Translations under genes and position numbers: made by a program
Shown here: positions 7,894 to 15,673 of the stretch, one piece after another
Numbering within the stretch: position 1 is the stretch's first letter
Layout of the letters: each line of letters opens with the position of its first letter
The notes under the pieces: generated by a model
What the model was told of the DNA's origin: nothing
Database searches by the model: none
What the model saw: only the letters and a program-made list of their open reading frames with translations
From: an uncultured Oscillibacter sp.
GTDB lineage: Bacteria > Bacillota > Clostridia > Oscillospirales > Oscillospiraceae
DNA length: 64,000 bases
Assembly: GCA_910583785.1 (NCBI GenBank)
Contig: CAJTZK010000004.1
Coordinates: forward strand, 1 to 64,000
Reading direction: 5' to 3'

Positions 7894-8522
7894 CCACCTT
7901 TTGGGACCGCTGGGCCCGGTTTTACGATCTTACCCAATGGACCAACCGGAGGGCCAACGACGCCGCTGCGGCCCGGACGGCGGAGCTGGTTCCAGCCGGA
8001 GCCAGGGTGCTGGACTGCGCCGCCGGAACGGGGCGGTTCTCCCTGGCGGCGGCGGAGCGGGCCGCGTCCGTTCTCTGCACGGACCTGTCGGAGGCCATGC
8101 TGGAGCAGGCGGAGCGGAAGGCCCGCCGCCGGGGGCTGGACAATGTGCGCTTTGCCCGCCGGGACCTGGCCGCCCTGCCGGACCCGGAGGGCAGCTTCGG
8201 CGCGGTGATCGCCGCCAACGTGCTCCATCTGCTCCCGGACCCGGAGCAGGCGGCCCGGGAACTTTGGCGGGTGACCGCCCCGGGCGGGCGGCTCCTCCTG
8301 CCCACATACCTCCAGGGAAAGACGGGGGCGGCCTATGGGACTATGGTCCGGATTTACCAGGGGGTGGGCTTTCACTATGAGCACGCCTTTACCCCGGAGA
8401 CCTACCGGATGTTCCTGGAAGGCCTGGGGCTGGGCCGGGTAACGGTGGAGGTCATTCCCGGGCGGCTGCCCGTGGGCCTGGCGGTGCTGGATAAGCCGGA
8501 GCCCTCCAGCGGGCCCTTTTGA
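7890..8522 (+). CDS. class I SAM-dependent methyltransferase
   Basis: 210 aa. ARVLDCAAGTGRFSLAAAER is SAM motif I. VLCTDLSEAMLEQA is motif II, and VIAANVLHLLPDPEQAARELWRV with APGGRLLLPTY gives the post-I elements of the UbiE/Methyltransf_11 group. The substrate is unknown; a role in metal or metalloid handling is only suggested by the operon. The start is uncertain. I favour the TTG at 7890, which overlaps the HMA stop as TTGA (coupled translation); an ATG at 7854 lies inside the HMA gene. Confidence 0.8.
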   Translation: MTTFWDRWARFYDLTQWTNRRANDAAAARTAELVPAGARVLDCAAGTGRFSLAAAERAASVLCTDLSEAMLEQAERKARRRGLDNVRFARRDLAALPDPEGSFGAVIAANVLHLLPDPEQAARELWRVTAPGGRLLLPTYLQGKTGAAYGTMVRIYQGVGFHYEHAFTPETYRMFLEGLGLGRVTVEVIPGRLPVGLAVLDKPEPSSGPF

Positions 8523-8528
8523 ACGCGC

Positions 8529-8607
8529 AAAAAAGTAAGCTCCCCGCCCTAACGAAGCACAGGGAGCCTACCAGCATAGCAAGGGCGGCATGGCCACCCT
8601 CCATGTT
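8529..8607 (-). ncRNA. predicted small RNA with its own promoter and terminator
   Basis: A promoter at 8642-8614 and an intrinsic terminator bound a transcript of about 80 nt. The terminator stem is GTAAGCTCCC (8535-8544) with GGGAGCCTAC (8562-8571), one G-T pair; on the minus strand it is followed by six Ts (8534-8529). An ATG occurs near the 5' end, but the frame does not close before the terminator, so I treat the RNA as non-coding. It lies in the gap between the methyltransferase and ATPase genes, opposite their direction. Confidence 0.55.
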
Positions 8608-8613
8608 GCCTCC

Positions 8614-8642
8614 AGTATAGCAGAACCAAACGGGAAAATCAA
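8614..8642 (-). promoter_or_regulatory. promoter of the predicted small RNA
   Basis: On the minus strand, TTGATT (8642-8637), a 17-nt spacer and TATACT (8619-8614). There is no protein-coding gene behind it, only the short terminated transcript. Confidence 0.65.
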
Positions 8643-8680
8643 GCGGAAAACCCGCGTATTTTTTTAAGGAGGCGTCTCCC

Positions 8681-10603
8681 ATGAACAATCTTACCCGCAA
8701 GCAGCGGAAGATGCTGTACCGGATTTTAGCGGCGGCGGCGCTGCTGGCCGCCGTCAAGCTGCTGCCCCATCTGTTCCCGGTCCCCGTGTGGATGGCGGTG
8801 CCGCTGTTCCTGGCCCCCTATCTCATCATCGGCTGGGACGTGCTCTGGAAGGCCGTCCGCAACATTTTAAACGGCCAGGTTTTCGACGAGAACTTCCTCA
8901 TGGCCCTGGCCACCGTGGGGGCCTTCGCCACCGGGGAGTACGCCGAGGCCGTCTTCGTCATGCTCTTCTACCAGACTGGCGAGCTCTTCCAGGACTATGC
9001 CGTGGGCAAGTCCCGCCAGTCCATCGCCGCCCTGATGGACATCCGCCCCGACACCGCCAACCTGGAGCTGGAGGACGGCTCCCTGGAGGAGGTGGACCCG
9101 GAGGATGTGGAGGTGGGCTCTGTGGTGGTGGTCCGCCCCGGCGAGCGGGTTCCCCTGGACGGCGAGGTGCTGGAGGGCGTCTCCGCCCTGGATACCGCCG
9201 CCCTTACGGGCGAGTCCTTGCCCCGGGACGTGGGCCCTGGCGATGCGGTAATCAGCGGCTGCGTGAACCAGTCCGGCCTGCTGCGGGTCAAAGTCACCAA
9301 GCCCTGCGAGGAATCCACCGTGTCCAAAATCCTGGACCTGGTGGAGAACGCTGGAGAGAAAAAAGCCGCCAGCGAGAACTTTATCACCCGCTTTGCCCGG
9401 TATTATACCCCCTGCGTGGTCATCGCGGCCACGGCCCTCTTCCTTCTGCCCACCATCGCCCTGGCGCTGCTTCCCGCTTCCGCCCAGCCCGCCTTCCTGG
9501 CGGGGACGGACTGGACTGGCTGGCTCCACCGGGCCTTGATCTTCCTGGTGATCTCCTGCCCCTGCGCCCTGGTGATCTCCGTGCCTTTGAGCTTCTTCGG
9601 CGGCATCGGCGGGGCCAGCAAGTGCGGCATCCTGGTGAAGGGCAGCAACTACCTGGAAACCCTGGCCCGGACGGAGACCGTCGTCTTCGACAAGACGGGC
9701 ACCCTGACCCAGGGGAGCTTCACCGTCACTGCCCTGCATCCCGCCGGAGGCGTCACGGAGGACGCCCTGCTGGAGGCCGCTGCCCTGGCGGAGAGCTGGT
9801 CCAGCCATCCCATCTCCGTCTCCCTCCGCAAGGCATGGGGGAAGGACCTGGACCCCAGCCGGGTGACGGACGTGGAGGAAATCGCCGGGCATGGCGTGAC
9901 GGCCACGGTGGACGGCAAAGCCGTCTCCGCCGGGAACAGCCGCCTGATGGAACGGGAGGGAGTCCAGTGGGAGCCCTGCGAACTGCTGGGGACCATTGTC
10001 CACGTGACGGTGGAGGGGCAATACGCCGGGCACATCCTGATTTCCGACCTGCCCAAGCCGGAGGCCAAGACCCTGGTGGAGGGCCTGAAGGCGGCGGGGG
10101 TGAAGCGGGCCGTCATGCTCACCGGAGACGCGGAGGCCGCCGCCAAGGCCGTGGCCCAGGAACTGGGGATTGACGAGTACCACGCCCAGCTCCTTCCCGC
10201 CGATAAGGTGGAGCAGGTGGAGTCCCTGCTGGCGAAAAAGTCCCCCGGCGCCGCCCTGGCCTTTGTGGGGGACGGCATCAACGACGCTCCGGTGCTCACC
10301 CGGGCGGACATTGGCATCGCCATGGGAGCCCTGGGGTCCGACGCCGCCATTGAGGCTGCGGACATCGTGCTGATGGACGACAACCCGGCTAAAATCGCCA
10401 CTGCCATGCGCATCTCCCGGAAGACCCTGCGGATTGTCAAGCAGAATATCTGGTTTGCCCTGGGAGTAAAGGGCGCGGTGCTGCTGCTGGGCGCCTTCGG
10501 TGTGGCAACCATGTGGGAAGCGGTGTTTGCCGATGTGGGAGTGGCGTTTATCGCCATCCTAAACGCCATGCGGTGCCTCCACGTGGAGGCGTTCAAAAAG
10601 TAA
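8681..10603 (+). CDS. P1B-type heavy-metal translocating ATPase (Zn/Cd/Pb group)
   Basis: 640 aa. It exports soft metal ions across the cytoplasmic membrane using ATP. Visible motifs are the actuator TGES, the transmembrane CPC (C293-P-C295), the phosphorylation motif DKTGT (D337), SSHP (HP motif) and GDGINDAP around D531. The order and the CPC with a KxxK-free C-terminus fit the ZntA/CadA subgroup. The usual N-terminal HMA domain is missing: the protein opens with a basic tail and membrane helices, and the gene at 7675 encodes a separate HMA domain. AAGGAGGCG lies 6 nt before the ATG. It is probably co-regulated by the ArsR protein, although 158 bp with the predicted small RNA separate it from the methyltransferase gene. 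Confidence 0.95.
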   Translation: MNNLTRKQRKMLYRILAAAALLAAVKLLPHLFPVPVWMAVPLFLAPYLIIGWDVLWKAVRNILNGQVFDENFLMALATVGAFATGEYAEAVFVMLFYQTGELFQDYAVGKSRQSIAALMDIRPDTANLELEDGSLEEVDPEDVEVGSVVVVRPGERVPLDGEVLEGVSALDTAALTGESLPRDVGPGDAVISGCVNQSGLLRVKVTKPCEESTVSKILDLVENAGEKKAASENFITRFARYYTPCVVIAATALFLLPTIALALLPASAQPAFLAGTDWTGWLHRALIFLVISCPCALVISVPLSFFGGIGGASKCGILVKGSNYLETLARTETVVFDKTGTLTQGSFTVTALHPAGGVTEDALLEAAALAESWSSHPISVSLRKAWGKDLDPSRVTDVEEIAGHGVTATVDGKAVSAGNSRLMEREGVQWEPCELLGTIVHVTVEGQYAGHILISDLPKPEAKTLVEGLKAAGVKRAVMLTGDAEAAAKAVAQELGIDEYHAQLLPADKVEQVESLLAKKSPGAALAFVGDGINDAPVLTRADIGIAMGALGSDAAIEAADIVLMDDNPAKIATAMRISRKTLRIVKQNIWFALGVKGAVLLLGAFGVATMWEAVFADVGVAFIAILNAMRCLHVEAFKK

Positions 10604-10610
10604 AGCGGAA

Positions 10611-10641
10611 GGGCCGGACGGATTTCTCCGTCCGGCCCTTT
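10611..10641. terminator. bidirectional terminator between the ATPase and restriction genes
   Basis: A 12-bp stem, GGGCCGGACGGA (10611-10622) / TCCGTCCGGCCC (10627-10638), with a TTTC loop and a short TTT. It lies between convergent genes and serves the ATPase transcript; it may also end the long minus-strand operon. Confidence 0.75.
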
Positions 10642-10646
10642 GGGCG

Positions 10647-11264
10647 TTAATCCGGTTCGACGCCAATCAGTATAAGGGGAACCGACGGGTTGGACCGTCC
10701 TTCACGGACGATATTGGTCAGTTCGTTTTCATACCAGGCCACGCCGCTGGACATTTGGGACATCAGGCTGTGCATAGGAATGATTTCCACGCCCACGTCC
10801 ATATCGCCCCGGCCATAGAAAAAGGTGTGCTTCACGTGGAGATCGTATTGGACGGAGAAGTATTTCCCAAATTGTACCTCGACCGCAACCCGCTCCTTTA
10901 CAAAATCGACCTGATTATAGGTGCCATAGGGTTGGAACCCCCTGGATATAATGGCCTGCCGCTGCAGCTCTTTGTCTCTTATGTCTACGGTTTCTTTGGT
11001 CGTCTGTAAATCCTCGTTGACAAAATAGGGGATCCTCATTTCATGCCATCCATGATAGGAGAATTCCTGTTTAAAGAGCGCATTCAGCCTAGAAGGAGAG
11101 TAGCGGCGCCTGCCCACCATGGTCTTTTTTCTGCTGGTATTGTCAAAAGCCTTTCCCGCATCGACGTTCCAAACCGCATTTTGAATCTCCTCCCACAGGT
11201 CCCGCTTGTGAACCAGGAGAAACTCCACGCCGTTCAAGTGGCTGTATACTTGCCCAATCTTCAC
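10647..11264 (-). CDS. BglII/BstYI-family type II restriction endonuclease
   Basis: About 205 aa from the GTG at 11264; a longer start at 11279 is possible. The N-terminus VKIGQVYSHLNGVEF and the segment around NQVDFVKERVAVEVQFGKYF match the BstYI/BglII enzymes I know. The active-site pattern D-x8-E-x-Q (D120, E129, Q131 from the GTG) is the PD-(D/E)XK variant of this family, which cuts AGATCT or RGATCY. The target of this copy is therefore inferred to be a GATC-centred hexamer. The start overlaps the end of the methyltransferase frame (GTGA). GC content is visibly lower than in the surrounding operon, which suggests transfer. Confidence 0.88.
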   Translation of the reverse strand: MKIGQVYSHLNGVEFLLVHKRDLWEEIQNAVWNVDAGKAFDNTSRKKTMVGRRRYSPSRLNALFKQEFSYHGWHEMRIPYFVNEDLQTTKETVDIRDKELQRQAIISRGFQPYGTYNQVDFVKERVAVEVQFGKYFSVQYDLHVKHTFFYGRGDMDVGVEIIPMHSLMSQMSSGVAWYENELTNIVREGRSNPSVPLILIGVEPD

Positions 11265-11647
11265 TCTGCCCGCCCCCATTCTTCTGGCACCTGGGCCGCC
11301 TTGTCATTGGGCTTGGGTGTCCAGATTTTTTGATAAATCGGCCGGATGCGCAAAGTTCCCTCCGCCAGCTTTTGAATCCTGCTTAGGCCAATGTCCACAT
11401 AGGGCCGCTCCAATTCCGTTCCGTATGCCTGCCGCTCATTTTTCAATGCGGCAATCAGGGAAGACCCGACGCCTGCGAAGGGATCATAGACCACATCGTC
11501 TTGATTTGTCAGCGCCAAAACACACCGCTCCGCCAATTCTACCGGGAATTGACAGGGGTGTTCCACTTTTTCGGGATGGTTGTTTTTCACATTTGGAATC
11601 TCCCATACCTGCATATCCCAATCGTCAATCAGGCGCTCCACCGTCAT
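11261..11647 (-). CDS. C-terminal half of a split beta-class DNA methyltransferase
   Basis: 128 aa from the ATG at 11647. It contains WEIPNVKNNHPEKVEHPCQF, the target-recognition-side conserved block, and VVYDPFAGVGSSLIAAL, the SAM-binding motif I, which in beta-class enzymes comes after the catalytic motif. It overlaps the N-terminal half by ATGA. Upstream of this ATG the same frame stays open and encodes GKKGQVSSNPKGKNPEDVWE, sequence that naturally continues the N-terminal half. The gene is therefore one methyltransferase broken by a one-base shift at the A6 run near 11700. It could be a natural split enzyme, a recoded gene, a real mutation or a read error. Confidence 0.8.
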   Translation of the reverse strand: MTVERLIDDWDMQVWEIPNVKNNHPEKVEHPCQFPVELAERCVLALTNQDDVVYDPFAGVGSSLIAALKNERQAYGTELERPYVDIGLSRIQKLAEGTLRIRPIYQKIWTPKPNDKAAQVPEEWGRAE

Positions 11648-12174
11648 TTCCCAGACATCTTCAGGATTTTTACCCTTGGGGTTACTGCTGACTTGTCCCT
11701 TTTTTCCCCCTTGAAATACCGTTTTCCGGGATATTTGGAGGGAATGCGGACCGCGTCCAGGTTAAACGTGTATTCGCTGGATTTGGTGAACCAGAGGATG
11801 GTCTCATAGCGCCCGCTGAACCGTTTAGAACAGTGCAGGCCATGGCCAAAGTGCCAAATAATCCGGTTCCGGAGATGGAGGCCAAGCCTTTTGAAGTGCG
11901 GATAAAAATAAATATCAAGGGGATATATTTCACCGCCGTCAACGAAATTGCCCGTCTGCCAGCAAAGGCTCCCATCTGGAGAGAGGATGCGCACGAACTC
12001 TGCCAGCATCGGTGACAGCCCGGCAATATACTCGTCGATGCTCCGCCGGGTTTCGTATTCCTTCCCAATATTGTAAGGAGGCGAGGTAATAATTAGCTTC
12101 ACCGACTCCGGGGGCAGCGATTTGGAAAACTCCAGCGCGTCCCTGCACTCATACCGATAATCCAAAAGCTCCAA
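11644..12174 (-). CDS. N-terminal half of a split beta-class DNA methyltransferase (N4-cytosine type)
   Basis: 176 aa from a TTG at 12174, with AGGAGGGG 8 nt upstream and 12 nt after the ribF stop. IITSPPYNIGKEY is the catalytic motif IV (TSPPY), typical of N4-cytosine methyltransferases and of the partners of BglII-like enzymes. FVRILSPDGSLCWQTGNF and RFSGRYETILWFTKS follow in family order. After FKG the frame shifts: the last ~20 residues (EKRDKSAV... to the stop) do not belong to the family. It should protect the host against the endonuclease encoded next to it. Confidence 0.85.
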   Translation of the reverse strand: MELLDYRYECRDALEFSKSLPPESVKLIITSPPYNIGKEYETRRSIDEYIAGLSPMLAEFVRILSPDGSLCWQTGNFVDGGEIYPLDIYFYPHFKRLGLHLRNRIIWHFGHGLHCSKRFSGRYETILWFTKSSEYTFNLDAVRIPSKYPGKRYFKGEKRDKSAVTPRVKILKMSGK

Positions 12175-12186
12175 GCAGCTCCCCTC

Positions 12187-13086
12187 CTAGCGTTCCTGAA
12201 AATACCGCCTCGTCGTCTCCGCGTCGGCGGCGATCTGGGCCCGGAGGGCGTCCAGGGAATCAAACCGGACCTCATCCCGGAGGTGCTTGTAAAACTCCAG
12301 CCGCAGGGTCTGGCCGTACAAATCCCCTTGGAAGTCCAGAAGGCAAGCCTCTACCGTTACGTCGCTCCCGCTGTTCACCGTGGGCCGGGTGCCCACATTG
12401 GTGACGGCGGGGCAGCTGGTCCCGTCGGTAAAATAAACCCGGGTCACGTAGACCCCGTAGCTGGGGACCAGCACATGGGGCGGCACGGGCAGGTTCGCCG
12501 TGGGAAACAGCCGGGAGGACCCCAGGCCCCGCCCGTGGCCCACCGTTCCCGTCAGGGTATGGGGGTGGCCCAGGAAGCGGTGGGCCCGCTCTACCTGTCC
12601 CAGCTCCAACAGACGGCGGATGTAGGTGGAGCTGACGGTGACCCCGCCGATCTCCACCTCGGGGATGATGTCGCAGCCGATCCCCAGGGCGGCGCATTTC
12701 TCCTTCAGGCGCTCCGGCGTGCCTTGGTTCCTGTGGCCAAAGCGGTGGTCGTGGCCCGCCACCAGATGGACAGCGTGCCAGCGGCCCACCAGAAGTTCCG
12801 TGACAAAGTCCTCCCATGAGGTGGTCATCATCTCCCGGTCAAAGGGGGCCAGGATGACGTCCCGGATGCCGTAGAGCCGCCGGACCAGGTCCCGGCGGTC
12901 CTCCGGGGAGTTGATCAGGGGACAGGGGACCCCTGTGACCACCTCTTTAGGGGGGCGGTCAAAGGTAAAGACAGCGGGGGTGCAGCCCCGCCGGGCGGCC
13001 TCCTCCACCGTCCGGCGGAGCAGGGCGGCGTGGCCCAGGTGGACCCCGTCGAAGAAGCCCAGGGCAATGACACGTTTGTTCCTCAT
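12187..13086 (-). CDS. ribF: bifunctional riboflavin kinase / FAD synthetase
   Basis: 299 aa. The N-terminal FMN adenylyltransferase domain has VIALGFFDGVHLGHAALL (FDGVHxGH nucleotidyl-transfer motif). The C-terminal flavokinase domain has GRGLGSSRLFPTANLPVPPH and the Tyr-Gly-Val-Tyr strand (SYGVYVTRVYF). It makes FMN and FAD from riboflavin. The ATG at 13086 has GGAAGGA 9 nt upstream and overlaps the stop of the preceding small gene (ATGA). It lies in the nusA-infB operon after truB, as in many Firmicutes. Confidence 0.95.
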   Translation of the reverse strand: MRNKRVIALGFFDGVHLGHAALLRRTVEEAARRGCTPAVFTFDRPPKEVVTGVPCPLINSPEDRRDLVRRLYGIRDVILAPFDREMMTTSWEDFVTELLVGRWHAVHLVAGHDHRFGHRNQGTPERLKEKCAALGIGCDIIPEVEIGGVTVSSTYIRRLLELGQVERAHRFLGHPHTLTGTVGHGRGLGSSRLFPTANLPVPPHVLVPSYGVYVTRVYFTDGTSCPAVTNVGTRPTVNSGSDVTVEACLLDFQGDLYGQTLRLEFYKHLRDEVRFDSLDALRAQIAADAETTRRYFQER

Positions 13087-13427
13087 GGTGTAAAATCCTT
13101 CCATTCCCCGTCCCGGAGCTGTTCGTAATGCCCCCACTGGGGTGCGCCCCGGCCCTTTACCCGGACCGGAAGGGGACGGCCGTGCTGGCAGCCCGGCAGG
13201 GGGTCTTCGATGAATATCCAGCCCCGCGGGGCCAGCTGGCCGTCCCAGTCCTCCCGCGCGTCCTCCAGGGTGGGGTAGTGCGGGCCGGAGGAGGAACACA
13301 ACGCGTCCGGGCGGCCGTAAAGATAGGCGTAGGTTCCCTCCTGCCGGGTCTCGTGGAGCATGACCTTGCAGGTCCGGTCCCTCCGGTTCATCAGAGGGGG
13401 CGACTTTAAAAATCTGTACATCCGCAT
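13083..13427 (-). CDS. hypothetical protein between truB and ribF
   Basis: 114 aa, no recognised family. The sequence is rich in Arg, Pro, Trp and Tyr (for example GRPDALCSSSGPHYPTLEDA and GQLAPRGWIFIEDPLPGCQ) with no membrane segment. It sits 11 bp after truB and overlaps ribF by ATGA, so it is co-translated with ribF. The tight spacing on both sides supports a real gene. The start at 13427 has GAGGAAGCG upstream; an internal Met at residue 13 is possible. Confidence 0.65.
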   Translation of the reverse strand: MRMYRFLKSPPLMNRRDRTCKVMLHETRQEGTYAYLYGRPDALCSSSGPHYPTLEDAREDWDGQLAPRGWIFIEDPLPGCQHGRPLPVRVKGRGAPQWGHYEQLRDGEWKDFTP

Positions 13428-13438
13428 GAGGCGCTTCC

Positions 13439-14299
13439 TCAGAAAAAGTTTTTCACGGAGGACAGCACCCCGTCCCGGGCCTGGGACAGGCAGAGGAAGT
13501 CCCCGGTCTGTCCGTAAACCCGGTAGGTCCCGTCGGCGGTCCCGGGCAGGGTGACGGGGTTTCCGCAGCGGACCCGCTTCTCCTGCCCCGGGGAACGGAC
13601 AGTCAGGGCCGGGTACTGGGCAAAGAGCCCGTCCAGGGGCTGAAGCAGGGCCTCACCCCGATCCTGTACCTCTTCGAGGGTCACGGCCTCCGCCAAGGTG
13701 AAGCCCGCCGCCATGGTCCGCCGGAGGCTGTACAGCGTCCCGCCGCAGCCCAAGCGCTGGCCGATGTCATGGCAGAGGGTCCGGATGTAGGTCCCCTTGG
13801 AGCACAGGCAGCGGAGGCGGTAATCCGTTCCGCTCTCCGCCTCCAGCAGCTCCAGCTCGCGGATGGTGACGGGCCGGGGTTTCCGCTCCACCTCTTTCCC
13901 GCGCCTAGCCAGCTCGTAGAGCTTCTTGCCCTGGATTTTCACGGCGGAGTACATGGGGGGAACCTGCTGGATGTCCCCCCGGAAGGCCGCCAGGGCGGCT
14001 TCCACGTCCTCCCGGCCCGCCGTCACCGGGCGGGTTTCCAGCACGGTCCCGGTGACGTCCTGGGTGTCGGTGGACACCCCCAGCCGGAGTCCGGCGGCGT
14101 ACTCCTTCCACCCCTTCTCGGCGAACTCCACCCCCCGGGTGGCCCGGCCCACGAAGACTGGCAGCACCCCTGTGGCCATGGGGTCCAGGGTGCCTCCGTG
14201 TCCCACCCGCTTCTCGCGGAGGATGCCCCGCACCTTGGCGCAGACGTCCATGGAGGTCCACCCGGCGGGCTTATCGATAATGAGGATACCATTGGGCAT
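13439..14299 (-). CDS. truB: tRNA pseudouridine(55) synthase
   Basis: 286 aa. GILIIDKPAGWTSMDV opens the catalytic domain, and GHGGTLDPMATGVLPV carries the catalytic Asp (D39). CSKGTYIRTLCHDIGQRLG is the motif with the conserved Tyr and Arg that close over U55. A short PUA-like C-terminal region (from about 225) is present. It forms pseudouridine in the T-loop of tRNAs. GCAGGAGGGC precedes the ATG. It is part of the nusA-infB operon. Confidence 0.96.
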   Translation of the reverse strand: MPNGILIIDKPAGWTSMDVCAKVRGILREKRVGHGGTLDPMATGVLPVFVGRATRGVEFAEKGWKEYAAGLRLGVSTDTQDVTGTVLETRPVTAGREDVEAALAAFRGDIQQVPPMYSAVKIQGKKLYELARRGKEVERKPRPVTIRELELLEAESGTDYRLRCLCSKGTYIRTLCHDIGQRLGCGGTLYSLRRTMAAGFTLAEAVTLEEVQDRGEALLQPLDGLFAQYPALTVRSPGQEKRVRCGNPVTLPGTADGTYRVYGQTGDFLCLSQARDGVLSSVKNFF

Positions 14300-14317
14300 G
14301 GGAAACGCCCTCCTGCC

Positions 14318-15280
14318 TTACAAAGTGAAGTCCGGGGCCGTCTGGGCGATGGCCTCCAGCATCCGCCGTTTTGCCTCCTGGAAGGGGGCCTCTACGGTGC
14401 ACCCGGCGGCGGCGGCGTGGCCCCCGCCCCCCAGCAGGGCGCAGGCCCGGGTGGCGTTGACCCGGGGCCCGGTGCGGAGGGAGAACTTCCACACGTCCGG
14501 TCGGAGCTCCCGCATGGTGACGGCGCAGTCCACCCCCTCGATCTGCCCGCCCAGGGCGGAGAGGTCCTCCGCGTCGGTCTCCGTAGCCTGGACCTGGGCA
14601 ATGAGGGACAGGGGGACCGCCAGTACCGCCACCCGGTCTTGGTCGTGGTACTCGATGCCGCTGAGCATGGCGGCCTCCAGGGCCAGGCGCTTCCGGCTCT
14701 TGGTGCGGAAGAAGGTTTTATTCACCGCCTGGAAATCGATGCCGGTTTGCAGCAGGGCGGCGGCCACGGCGTGGGTCCGGGCGGTGGTGTTGCCATAGGC
14801 AAAGCAGCCGCAGTCCGTGGACACGGCCACATAGAGGGGCAGGGCCATCTCCGCTGTGATGGGGCCCAGGGCCGCCAGGATGCTGTAGATGATCTCCCCG
14901 GTAGCGGCGGCGGAGGGGCGGACCACATTCTCCCGGCCGAAGCCCTCAAAGGACGGGTGGTGGTCGATGGCCAGGTCCACCCGGCCCGCGTAGGGCTTGG
15001 CGTTCTCCGGGAAGAGGGCCGTTGTGGCGATGTCTGTAGAGACCACCCGCTCCGGCGTGAAGCCCTCCGGCGCGGCATAGGGCCGGAAGTAGGGGGCCGC
15101 CGTATCCGTCAGCTCCGGGTTGGGCAGCAGGTACGCCGTCTTCCCCAGGGCCCGCAGCCCCGCGCACAGGGCGGCGGCGGAGCCCACGGTGTCCCCGTCG
15201 GGCCGGAGGTGGGTCAAAACCAGCACGTTGTCAAAGGCCCGCAGCCGCTCCGCGGCCTGGCGTACGGTCAGCGCGGTCAT
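14318..15280 (-). CDS. nrnA: DHH/DHHA1 oligoribonuclease/pAp phosphatase (NrnA-like)
   Basis: 320 aa. Motif I is LTHLRPDGDTVGSAAAL (H24, D28, D30). IDHHPS contains the DHH triad (106-108), and GGGGHAAAAG near residue 290 is the DHHA1 glycine-rich motif. Family members degrade nano-RNA and dephosphorylate 3'-phosphoadenosine-5'-phosphate, with Mn as cofactor. Its ATG overlaps the rbfA stop by 4 bp. The rbfA-nrnA-truB order is standard in Firmicutes. Confidence 0.93.
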   Translation of the reverse strand: MTALTVRQAAERLRAFDNVLVLTHLRPDGDTVGSAAALCAGLRALGKTAYLLPNPELTDTAAPYFRPYAAPEGFTPERVVSTDIATTALFPENAKPYAGRVDLAIDHHPSFEGFGRENVVRPSAAATGEIIYSILAALGPITAEMALPLYVAVSTDCGCFAYGNTTARTHAVAAALLQTGIDFQAVNKTFFRTKSRKRLALEAAMLSGIEYHDQDRVAVLAVPLSLIAQVQATETDAEDLSALGGQIEGVDCAVTMRELRPDVWKFSLRTGPRVNATRACALLGGGGHAAAAGCTVEAPFQEAKRRMLEAIAQTAPDFTL

Positions 15281-15654
15281 TCCTCCACCTCCGGCCTGGG
15301 GCCCCGGGCGGCGTCCTTTTCCTCCTCCTGCCGGAGGAGCTCCAGGATGTGGGCCCCGTGTTCAATGGAGCCGTCCCCAATGAACTGGAGCTCCGGCGTA
15401 TAGCGGAGCTGGAGGGCGTGCCCCAGCTCCCGCCGGAGGAAGCCGGAGGCGGATTTCAGGCCTTTGAGCACGTCCTTTTCCCGGGCCTTGTCCAGCGCGC
15501 TGACATAGACCCGGGCGTAGCGCAGGTCGTTGGTGGTGTCCACCCGGGTGATGGACACCATGCCGGAGACCCGGGGGTCCTTCAAATTGCGGAGCTGGGC
15601 CGCCAGCTCCCGCTGGATTTCGTCGTTGATGCGGTTGATTCGGTTGGATGCCAT
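15277..15654 (-). CDS. rbfA: ribosome-binding factor A
   Basis: 125 aa. It has the single KH-like fold typical of RbfA. RINDEIQRELAAQLRNLKDPR at the N-terminus, VSITRVDTTNDLRYARVYVS in the middle and LRYTPELQFIGDGSIEHG near the end are family signatures. It helps 16S rRNA 5' helix maturation in the 30S subunit during cold and normal growth. The gene follows infB and overlaps nrnA by 4 bp. Confidence 0.95.
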   Translation of the reverse strand: MASNRINRINDEIQRELAAQLRNLKDPRVSGMVSITRVDTTNDLRYARVYVSALDKAREKDVLKGLKSASGFLRRELGHALQLRYTPELQFIGDGSIEHGAHILELLRQEEEKDAARGPRPEVEE

Positions 15655-15673
15655 AGGCGTTCTCCTTCTTGAA

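Noticed and set aside
8529..8607. Type I toxin-like short peptide in the small-RNA region
   Set aside because: The ATG lies only about 3 nt from the predicted transcript start, the GGAGG would be upstream of it, and the frame does not stop before the terminator.
11690..11710. Canonical -1 frameshift heptamer in the methyltransferase
   Set aside because: In the zero frame the codons are GAA AAA AGG, which does not fit X-XXY-YYZ; slippage is possible but the standard motif is absent.
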